Shown here: piece by piece, positions 12,280 to 22,572 of the stretch
Layout of the letters: every line of letters starts with the position of its first letter
Position numbering within the stretch: position 1 is the first letter of the stretch
Assembly: GCA_006176705.1 (NCBI GenBank)
Contig: QRFJ01006053.1
Span: forward strand, 1 to 64,000
Reading direction: 5' to 3'
Length of the DNA stretch: 64,000 bases
DNA from: Cocos nucifera
Lineage: Eukaryota > Streptophyta > Magnoliopsida > Arecales > Arecaceae
The notes under the pieces: model-generated
Databases searched by the model: none
Told to the model about the DNA's origin: nothing
What the model saw: only the letters and a program-made list of their open reading frames with translations
Program-made: the position numbers and the translations under genes

Positions 12280-13430
12280 CACCAAGAAGCTCGAAAGTTA
12301 AAATATCAAGCTTTTCGCCATATTTTATATGAAAATAAGTTGTACAAGAGGTCGTACTCATTACCACTCCTCAAGTATCTCGAACCTTCAAAAGCCAACC
12401 ATGCCTTGAGGAAAGTTCATGAAGGAATTTACGAAAATCATCTGGGGGCAAGATCTTTGTCATACAAGTTACTCCGTCAGGAGTATTATTGGCCGACAAA
12501 GCACCAAGATACGGTGGATTATGTGAGAAAATATGATAGGTGTTAGAGAAAGGCAAACATTCAAAGACAGCTGGCTTCACAACTTATATCACTGAGCACC
12601 CCTTGGCCATTTGCACCATGGGGGATGGATATACTTGGACCTTTTTCCATGACATCTGAGCAGCAAAACTTTCTGCTAGTAGTAGTAGATTATTTTACTA
12701 AATGGATTGAGGCCGAACTCCTGGCAAAGATCACTGAGGCCAACATACAGGACTTCATCTAGAAGTTAATTATTTATAAGTTTGGTCTACCTCGAACACT
12801 AATCACTGATAATGGATGTTAGTTTGTAGGTGCGAAGTTCGTTGAATTCTATGAAGATCTGAATATATCTCACCACTTCACATTAGTAGCTCATCTGCAA
12901 ACAAATGGTGAAGCAGAAGTAACTAATAGAACTTTGCTTCAAGGAATAAAAGCCAGACTTGAAAGAGCAAAAGGAACGTGGATAGGTGAACTCTATGATG
13001 TACTTTGGGCTTATCGAACTACTCAAAGATTGCCCACTAGAGAAACTTCCTTTGCATTGGCTTTTGGAATGGAGGTAGTTATCCCGATCGAACTCAAACT
13101 CTCCTCAGCACGAGTAGAAGCCTTCAATGAACAAAGCAACTCGCAGGATCTTAGAGCCAACCTTGATCTATTAGAAGAAAAGTGGGAAAAGGCCTAGATT
13201 CGAATGTTAACTTACAAGCAAAGGATAGCCTGCTACTACAACTCGAGGGTCAGAAGCAAGACATTTAGAATAAGAAATCTTATACTTTGGTGAGCAGATA
13301 TTTCGCAGCCTCAAAATCAAGGAAAGCTCGCCACAAACTGGGAAGGTCTTTATGAGATGGTGGAAATCGTCCGACTAGGAACAAAAAACTAGGAGGATTA
13401 ATGCTCTCACAACCTTGAAATTCAAAAAAT
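12280..13430 (+). pseudogene. Tat-1 integrase remnant
   Basis: The N-terminal HHCC region is at about 12400-12545 (KVHEGIYENHLGARSLSYKL; YDRC, with the first Cys of the last pair changed to Tyr). The core has DILGPF at about 12630, ITDNG at about 12802 and NGEAEVTNR at about 12905, so D, D and E are all present. The C-terminal part has an open frame at 12934-13197 and ends with a GKLATNWEGLYE box, as in Tat elements. In-frame stops are present. No chromodomain was seen. Confidence 0.8.
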
Positions 13431-13565
13431 CTATGAATGTACTATTAATAATTCTACCTTAATAAAACTTCTTTACTTCAATATTTTCATTTCTTGGTGC
13501 AAAATCATGTGATGAAAGGAAATGACTCAACCGAACTTCGCTAATAAATGAAGCAGAAGACCTTC

Positions 13566-14253
13566 GATTATTTCAAATAGGAGGAAGGGAGAGGCCCTTT
13601 CAACAGCCCTTTTGCGCATATATGATCTTGTTAGGGATAGGAAGAGGACCTCATCCTAACAAAGATAAAGGCCAACCCTATCACAAATAGAAAAAGAATC
13701 TCATCCTGATAGGAGGATAAAGTAAAAGCCAACCATATCGAAATAGGAGCAAAACTTCATCCTGGCATGGATAAAGACCTCTAGTTATTTAAGATAGAAA
13801 GAGAGGAGAGGCTCTTTCAATAGTCCTTTTGTGCCCCTATGACCTTGTTAGGGATAGGAGGAGGACCTCGCCCCAATAAAGAAAAAGGCCAACCCCGTCA
13901 AGAATAGGAGGAGAACCTCATCTTGACAGGAGGACAAAGTAAAGGCCAATCATGTTAGAAATAGGAGGAAAACTTCATCCTAGTATGGATGAAGACTCCG
14001 ATTATTTAAGATAGGAGGAGGGGAGAGGCCCTTTTAATGGTCCTTTTATGTCCCTAGGATCTTTGTTAGGAATAGAAGGAGGACCTCATCCTAACAAAGA
14101 TAAAGACCAATCGCGTTAGGAACAGGAGGAGAATCTCGTCCTGACAGAAGGACAAAGTAAAGGCCAACTGTATCAGGAATAGGAAAAGAACCTCATCCTG
14201 GTATGGATGAAGACCTTCGATTATTTAAGATAGAAGGAGGGGAAAGTCTTTTC
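13566..14253 (+). repeat. Tat-1 3' tandem array, units 1-3 and start of unit 4
   Basis: Units begin near 13566, 13783, 14000 and 14219 (periods 217, 217 and 219 bp) with GATTATTTAAGATAGG-like starts. Each holds about three sub-repeats of roughly 60 bp around AATAGGAGGAGAACCTCATC. Each also has a TGTTAGGGATAG motif (13629, 13846, 14064) identical or nearly so to the Tat-1 LTR start. Cop-B interrupts unit 4 at 14253, and the array continues at 40162. Confidence 0.9.
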
Positions 14254-16886
14254 TAAAGGAAAAAATGGGTTTTTCTATCGCAGGATGCATCTGATCGGAT
14301 CAAATTTATAGCAGAATAATTTTAAAAAAAATTATAATCCAATTAGATCTAAGAGTTCTCAAATTTGATTAGATTGATCAAAAAATTAGAAGTAAAATTA
14401 AAAAAAAAATAGTGATAATAATTATCATCTGATCGGATAAACTGTTTATCTGTTGTGATGATCTGACGATTGATTCGAGATTCTGATTGAGCCGCACACA
14501 CTCTCAGCCTCTACTAATATCCATTCAGATCAGATCTAGAAGTATTATCCTTCTAGATCTGATCTCCAAAGATCAGATCTGATATCTTCTCATAGAATCT
14601 TCAAAACAAACTCCGAAGGCTGTGCATTCATCTCATGAACACCATCGTCTCTCGCTGATCTTCGTGCCAATGAGACTTAATCTTTGCTCGCAAATTTTGC
14701 CCAACTCTTAGGCATGGAGAAGAAGAAGAGGATCAGATAAGGGAGGTATGGAGATAAATATTTTGGTAGGGCTTTGCCATAGAAAAATTAGGATACGCAA
14801 TAGCTTGCGCAGGGCCCTATTTATAGACCTAGTCAAGAGTCCCTTTGCATAAAACTTTGAATAGGTCAAAGTTTAACATGCAGAATGACTCCTCCATGAT
14901 CTCCATACCCCACACCATATTTTTTCTATATTTTATCACACAAAACTCAGAAATATGGCATGGAATAAAGGATAAGGTGAGTAGATGGCGCAAACTCTTA
15001 TCTCCCTAGACATTTGAATCAAATTCAAATGCTTTGAGCAATCAAATCAAATTTGAATGGGTGCCTTCTCCTTTCCATCAGATGCGCATGCCATAAAGGG
15101 GTGTGTGCTGACAAACTCCACATAAATTCTACATGGGCATGCACCCTCAGATAAATTCTAGGAGGTGCATGCCATATCTCTTCTTTCCTGCATACTGGGT
15201 CAACATTTGACCCTTGTCCTATTTCCATCTTATGGAATTAAGATCAAACCTTTTCAAGTCCCATCCAATGGATCTATGTTAAGTTTTAATCAAGTTAAAA
15301 TAAGCCTTGATCAGACCAGGACTCGATCCAGTCAGATCAAGAAAAATCCATCTAGAATTTTCAGGAGAGGCTTGTCCAAATTTCATCTCATGATTTTAGG
15401 ACAAGCCCTAATATGGCAAAGACAACCCTTGTCTTGTTTCCATCTTATGGGATTTAGGACAAGTCTTGATTAGGCCAGGATAAGATCTAGCCAGATCAAG
15501 ATAAATTCCTATAGAGCTTCTGGATAAGTCTTGTCCAAATAGTTCCATAAATTAGCAGGTCTTGTCCTATTTCCATCCGATTGATTAGGACAAGCCTAGG
15601 TCAGGTTAGGATAAGATTTTTCTGACCTAGACAAGTTTCAGTCAAACTAGGACAAACCCATACAAGGCTCCTAGATGAGCTAAATACAATTTAGCTCAGT
15701 CGAGATGATCTAGAAAGACTACAGAAGGAGAATGTTAGGTTCAATCGTGTGCTAGCATAATTTTTTTGAACCTAATTAGATCTAATCCAAATCAATCGAA
15801 CTGGATTAGCTTAATTGATGACATCTACATCCAAACCCTTGTTTGTGTGATCTAGTTAGGTTTAGTTCTATATGGTAATGGAACATGTCATGAACTTCAT
15901 CATCGACATCATCGAAACACCTTTCGATGGACCAGAACTCTTCCGATTCATCTAATTAGAATCATCGATCATCAAGATAATTCTAATTGATCCTAAAATC
16001 CATCAATGACACCTAGCAGTATATGGTGGCAATCCAATAGAACCAAATAGCAAACCTCTCAGTGCAGCTACCTATGTGATTGGGTTCTTCTATCATGAGC
16101 CCCAATGGGATTAGGGTTAAGGTAAATTCGTCAAACCCAACACCCATCATATGAATGAATCATTTGATTCGAGTCCGATGTGAATTCCTAATAGAAACTC
16201 CTTTCTATTATTTCACACTACCATGGCCTTGGGTTTTAGGACTCAATCTTATGATCATCATAGAACTACTCCTCCTCTATCGAGGTTGATAGATCCCATC
16301 TTGATGCGATCCAATTTCTACAATGAACATGCTATAGGCAACATATAGCTCAGGATTCTGAATGGCTAAGAGAATGAGTTATGATGTAGTCAAACTATAA
16401 CACCCTCAAGGTGAACTGCCGATGCACCTCAGATCAAAGAATCAGACATGCTGCAGCATCGAGCTAGTCATCGACGAGAAGGTAAACTTTCCTATGACTG
16501 CTCAAGGTGGTCAGGCTCAGTGCCCTCATTCTCTAACGAATACTTATACTCTCGCTTCGGTATCTCCACACCATAAACTCAAGACTCATTTATCCTAAGA
16601 AAGCAATTGTACATTGATCTTTTGGATCAATCACCATCCTCATGATGATCCTACGATCGAAAGCAATTTATGAGTTAATTATGATAACACATGCCTTAAA
16701 TTCTCAACTCTTGAGAATATGTATTGTCATGCCTATTAACTCAATGGATGTATCACAGACACTTTAATACACAATGTGATAGAATAAATATTCTTTTAAT
16801 TAATCTTAAATCAAAATTATAAAAATGATCCTAGAAAATATTTAATAAATGTCAGCCAATCTGGCTTCTAGGGCACACATCTAACA
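14254..16886 (-). repeat. Cop-B 3' LTR
   Basis: Read on the minus strand it starts TGTTAGATG (16886 downwards) and ends TCCTTTA at 14254, the terminal CA having decayed to TA. The half nearest the TG end (about 15730-16886) closely matches LTR-A, while the other half differs. A TATA box is present at 14818-14825. Confidence 0.88.
14818..14825 (-). promoter_or_regulatory. TATA box, Cop-B 3' LTR
   Basis: The minus strand reads GTCTATAAATAGGGCCC. The 5' LTR has the same site at 33393-33400. Confidence 0.6.
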
Positions 16887-16902
16887 AGCTCCCACTTAAC
16901 CT
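16887..16902 (-). other. Cop-B polypurine tract
   Basis: The minus strand reads GTTAAGTGGGAGCT directly before the LTR's TGTTAGA. This is a purine-rich plus-strand primer site as in Cop-A. Confidence 0.6.
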
Positions 16903-17904
16903 AGAGCCAATTGGCTACAAGTCTAAGTCACATCTTCTCTAGGTGGGCTTGGATCTTCTACGGGCCTAAAGGCTTCATCAATGGGTCAACCGCATGATCT
17001 GCAGAGTCGACTCCCTTAACCTCACTATATCCTTCTCGAGGTAATCATGGATTAGGTGGAACCATCTTCTTGAAACTCTTCCAACTTATAGTACCACCAA
17101 TGCACAGGAATAAACTTTTAGACGTCGACTTTCGATCATCTTAATTAGGCATAAGGTCTGAGTCTGCATACCCCTGGACCTAGAGTTCATCATGCTGAAC
17201 CTCTCCAGCACCTCCTCTATTTGAGAGACCCGGCATCCTCTTCAGTCTATCCCTATAGACCTTAAAAAGAAGGATGCCTTACCTAGGTCTATCATAGAAA
17301 ATTTCTTAGATAACCATTCTTTGATCTATGTCAGCATGGAAATATCATTCCCAATCTAGAGAATATCATCCACATACAATATGAGGAAAACAACAATGCT
17401 CGCACTGACCTTCTTGAACACACTTGATTTCTCCTTATTCTTGATGAAATCAAATAATTTGATTACATCAAGCATTCCAACTCCAAGATGCTTACTTGAG
17501 TCCATAGATGAATCTTTGCAGCTTGCAGATCTTTGTAATCACCATCACTGGATGTGAAAATAAATAGCTATTCCATATAAATATCTTCCTCAAGATATCC
17601 AATTATGAACTCTATTATCACATCCATCTATCATATTTTGTAATTGAAATATACTACAATTGCAAGCAATGTGCGGATGATGGCCACTGATGAGAAGGTA
17701 ACCTGATATCCTTTCACCACTAGCCAAGCTTTAAATATCTCTACATTTCCATCTGCACATATCTTTCTCTTGAAGATCCATTTACACCCAATAGGTACTA
17801 TACCTTCAGATGGATCAACCAAGATCCAAATTTGGTTCGAGCACATCGAGTCAATTTCTAACTTTATCATCTCTAACTATTTCTTGGAGTCGATATCTGA
17901 TATC
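16903..17904 (-). pseudogene. Cop-B RT/RNase H remnant with internal deletions
   Basis: On the minus strand the RT start is open at 17870-17631 (GIVPIGCKWIFKRKICADGN). It has lost about ten residues after VVKGY compared with Cop-A. YVDD is at 17365-17376. At about 17195 the RT C-terminal half is missing: MMNS joins directly to the PVQGY-like segment preceding DDRKST. The RNase H core is also cut, from SFKK to the REG/VDSAD tail near the PPT. The piece stops at 17904, the Cop-C insertion point. Confidence 0.75.
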
Positions 17905-17909
17905 GCCTC

Positions 17910-20810
17910 TGTTGAAAAATGTATCCTAAAGTCAATCATCTAGATTGTAGATGGTTAAGCTAAATATAATTGTACTTAAATTATTAATGAATAAAATTAC
18001 TCTTTTGGCATATTCATCACTTTGTACATCTTTCTATAATGAACTCTTCTGTGATGAAGTCCTTAGGACTATTTAGACTTGATAAAGAAGGATTTATCAT
18101 TTAGTCCTCAAATGTGTTTGCGACCAAATAATTCATTGTTATCCAGGATGATAATGTATTGAGTGTAGGTCATTGTGTGCCATAAGTGTTGGTTATCCTC
18201 TTAACCAAGAAGTATGGAGATACTGTTATGGCATGTAGGTGAAGTGTAGGGGTACATTATACTAAACGTGATGCAACTGCGGAGCTCTCTATTGTCAAGA
18301 GTTGCTCATGAAGGATATAGATATGAGTATCCCTTAGACCTGAGATCACCATGGTAACCTGCAAGCAACTCACTGCACTTAGGTATCGGACTATCTAAAT
18401 TTTTAATTCGATGATGAAAGGCTACTGGGTGTAGTCAAGTACTTGGCTTGTCGGTGTGTGAGTCAAGATGAAATTGACCCCTCCAAGTGTTGAAGCAAGT
18501 GCATCGCTATATTTTAATTTAGCAAATCCTCAGCTGGGATAGTCTATATGATGGACGCTAAATTTTGAAATACACTACGGATGAATTTTAGGGTTGATAG
18601 TAAATCCTAAATCATTCTTTTGGGCATCGAGATCAAGAAGATGAATTATACGAAAACCATATGCCATAGGTTCATCGATGTTGCATTGTAATTATTCGAC
18701 CTATTTGAATGTTGGGTATCAATGTTAGATGATCACATCGATTGGTATAGAAAATTAGTTTCTATGCTACCAGCTTAGGATTCGAACCTATGGGGTCATA
18801 CACAATAGGAGTTTCTACCTGATCTGATGATTGATATTGAGTCTCGATGATCTAAGACTCTATGGTCAAGAGTTCCACTAGACTGCGACTCTGAGTCCAT
18901 GTCTGGACTCTCTAATTGAGAGTCCTAATGACCTAGGACTCTATGGTCAAGAGTCCCACTGAACTGAAACTCTATGGTCCAGAGTTCCACTGGACTGGGA
19001 CACTGTAACCAAGAATTCTAGTAGACTAAGACTCTGAGTCCTACTCATTTGGGACTCTTTGATCAAGAGTTTCATTGGTCCAAATCTCTATGATCATGAG
19101 TTCAATTCATTTGGGATACTGGGTTTAAGAGTTCCATTGGTTTGGGACTCTTCAGAAATTTCATGATGATGGAACTCTATTGTCCGATAATCCATCCGAT
19201 TTGAACTTAGATATTTTTTAGAGGATTAATTAGTAATTTAATTTTTGATTAGCTTAATTTAATTGAGTGAGGAGGATTTGATTAAGTCTGATTGAATTTG
19301 ATTCGATTGGATTTGATCCAATCAGGTCATGAGATAACCTAATCGCTATGGAAGTTTTGACCCTGATTTGATCAGGATCTAGATCTAATTAATTTTTAAT
19401 TTGATTAAAATTTTATTAGATTAGGCTAAACCTAATTTGGTTGGATTTAACTTGGTCTAATTAGATCTAGATTAATTGATTTGGTTGAAACCAATTAGGA
19501 CCAAGTCAAATGAAGTTTGAATTCAAACTCTCCCATGTGCCCACCATTTTTTGACTTTTCTACTCTTGTTCCACGCCCAAAATTTTATACATAACTTTTC
19601 TATCACCTAGAAGGTTTTTCTACCCCCTCTCTTATCTACTTTTGATTTGGTCTAAGGGTTGGACCGGTTCAAAGTAAGTTGAGTTTTGAATTCAACATTG
19701 TTTGTTGGAGGTTGGAACCAATCCAACCTTATCTACTTCCCACGCCCTCCCTTTTGTTTATTGAATATTTTTTAGGAAAATAAAAATGTGCACACATAGA
19801 AGGAGAGTCCTTCTACATGTTAAACACATTGGAGGGGCAGTTGGATAAGGATAAGAGGCTCACTTGATTTTTGAAATCAAGTGAGTGGTTAAAACCTCCC
19901 AACCACTCAACCCTTATCTCTTTCCATGCATTTTTCCCATGATATTCACGTCAATAAATTATGGGAATTTTTGTGTGTGTATAAGAATGGGTTACCATTA
20001 TGTGATAAAAATTTCAATATAATTTGGCATTAGTTTTGGGTGAAAAAAAATCTTAGAGTGAAGGTGAGCAGGGTCCTACAGCACTTTACTTTTCCCTCAT
20101 ACCTCTCTTCTCTTCTGATTTTCACCTCTAAGGATATCCAAATTTTAGATTTGATCTTAATAGAGTTTATAGATCTAAAATTCATCTTTTCACAAAAACT
20201 TGTTTCATAGGGAAACTCCACACAAAGAGGATGTGATAGGATTTTTAATGTGTCAGGATTTTTGGATCGAGTGAAACCCTAGATTTGGGAATTTGGGTTT
20301 GGATGGAGAGATTGAGGGCTGTGAGCATCGGTTCACCACCAAATTTAAAACACCTCTTCATCATCCTACAGTATTTATGTTCTAATTTTTTAGAGTATCT
20401 AAAAAATCAAAAAGTATACAATCAATTAAATCAATCATAATTAGCTATTAAAGGCCCCAACGAGGAGCTAGCACTCCAATGAAGCTAATCGAAATTAGGA
20501 GCTCTGTGTGGACCAACCATAGAGGTTGAACATGTATGTAGCTATGGTGTAATACCAAAGCATTATCCAATAGATTCAGATTATGGTGATCAACTATCTA
20601 CGAAAAGATATTATGTTCTGAATAGATAGATGTAGTGAAGAGTCTGCTGCATAGTTTTATTTTTAGATCTATATGAATGCATGCATATTGTATTTAGATC
20701 CTTAGTGTAGGGCTTTATATTCTAATATGATTAAAAATTAATTAATCAATTTTAGCTATTTTTAAAAAAAATTTAAAAGTAGCACTATAAATCCTTCACT
20801 GCATCCTTCA
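17910..20810 (+). repeat. Cop-C 5' LTR
   Basis: It begins TGTTGAAAAATG and ends GCATCCTTCA. It contains an array of about 30-bp hairpin units at 18840-19165 and two adjoining hairpins at 19859-19908. The short minus-strand ORF at 20030-20221 is not supported as a gene. Confidence 0.9.
18840..19165 (+). repeat. About 30-bp hairpin minisatellite in Cop-C LTR
   Basis: Roughly ten degenerate units of the form GACTCTATGGTCAAGAGTCC + CACTGGACTG occur here. In most units ACTCT pairs with AGAGT a few bases on. The 3' LTR has the matching array at 26785-27110. Confidence 0.82.
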
Positions 20811-20813
20811 AAA

Positions 20814-20828
20814 TGGTATTAGAGCGTA
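20814..20828 (+). other. Cop-C primer-binding site
   Basis: TGGTATTAGAGC, three bases after the LTR, differs by one base from TGGTATCAGAGC, the complement of the plant initiator-Met tRNA 3' end used by many copia elements. Confidence 0.85.
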
Positions 20829-22572
20829 GGTTCGCTAAACATGATATGCTTGCATGATTAGATTAATAATTTAGATTTGATCTAAATATTAATCTAATAT
20901 TTTAATTAATTAGATCTAAAAATTAAAATTAAGAGCGCACGGACTGTAGGTTGTCCTATTATAAGGTTTACCCTCTACAATGCTAAGGTTGTCCTTGTAC
21001 GTGCTTGATCTTGTAGTTGATCATAAAACTTTTAGATTAGATCTACTTTTTATGATATTCTAAATTAGGCTTTAATCTATTTTTTTATCATGAATTCATG
21101 TTTAGATAGGATCTAAAGTTTGATTCATGATTTAGTATTATGTAGTGTACATAATTTCAGATTAAACCCTACAACTAGTGTTGTTTATGAATTGGGTCGA
21201 TTCAATTTTAAAGTGAGTCAACTCAATTGGTGAACAATGCTAAGTTATAAAGAACCTTTCAAAATTTAAAATTTATTTTTGAAATGCCAAACCCCAACCC
21301 ATCAGTCCAAAACTTAATTAAAGAAATTAAGTATTGTTCATAGGGTCTAGAATTATGAATTAAGATCCTAAGACAAAGGCATAAGACTGTGGGTTAAAGG
21401 ATTAGATGAATTAGGTCCATTAATTAGGTTAGACCTAAGATTAGTTAAAGAATGGATTAATCTAGAGTAATTGATCAAATCTAACCAAGTGTTGAATTAG
21501 ATTAGGTCAAGGACACTTTAGAATCAACTTCAATAGTTGTAGTTGGATGAGTCCATATCTTTAACAAGATCAAAATGGACTTAATTCATGGCTACGCAGT
21601 TAAGCCCGAAATTGCTAAGTTGATCAGATTAAACCTAATTTACCATTTGGTATCTAAGGTAAGTTTCGCAGTCTAGACCGATGGTTTTTAATTGGGAGCT
21701 ACTCACATTGATTCGATCTTTAACGAGTTAATGGTATATCCCTTCCACTGATCTCACTTATCTGACCAACATGATCGATTGTGATTTGATTAGATCACTT
21801 GGTGATTCAGACTGACCCATGTCATTAAGAATCAATTTGATTGATTTCAATCAATAAGACTGAATAAGATGCCCATGGACCTAAATTGATCCTAATCCTA
21901 ACCTATTGACTTGGTGAAGTCGGTAGGAGAAATTTGATCCATGTCCTTTCTATCCTTAAATCACAAGTAACCTAAATTCTCTAAATTATTAGATTCTTAA
22001 AATGACTAAGTTATGGAGATAACCGAGTCATAGCCTCCCATTAAGATGAATAGTAATAAGTCCAATTTTCTATGTGGACATTAGAGGTGTCTTACAGCTG
22101 GTGTTCATTTGGATATTAAAATTACTATCCATCATATGATGATTAGGTCACACTGTCTTAATGGTGATTAGGTTAGCCAGAGCTTTCCTCAAGCCTAGTT
22201 ATCATTAGTTTGATGCACTGAAGTTAATCATGTTAATGGTTGGACCTAACCAGACTTTTTCAGTGGAGGCCATAGCCTACTGATTTGATATCTGGGGTAA
22301 AATATAAATTTTAAAAATTATTTAAAAAAATATTTGGTGATGAACCTACTTGTAGATGCACACAAATTAGTCAGAGCTTTTCTTGGATCCGTCTGTAGTC
22401 TATGTAGATTTCAGTACCCACTAAGGAGTAAGTGTAATTCCTCGAATTGGAGGTAGAGGCTATCAATTCATTAAAAATAGTGGAAGGATCTTTAGACTAA
22501 AGTTTAAGTCTTTAGGGTTTAAATTTATTCAAGTACTTATTAGGTTTCATGTTTTTCTTTCAGATAAATAGA
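20829..22572 (+). other. Cop-C untranslated leader
   Basis: There is no credible ORF. A consensus splice donor (CTAAG then GTAAGT) is at 21659 and a pyrimidine-rich acceptor ending CAG is at 22561-22563. The first ATG of a short gag-like start follows at 22573. The arrangement parallels Cop-1, Cop-A and Cop-B. It may be a 5' leader intron, inferred from sequence only. Confidence 0.5.

Noticed and set aside
13566..14253. Possible CRISPR-like array
   Set aside because: Units are contiguous and degenerate with no unique spacers, and lie inside a plant gypsy element. They are ordinary tandem repeats.
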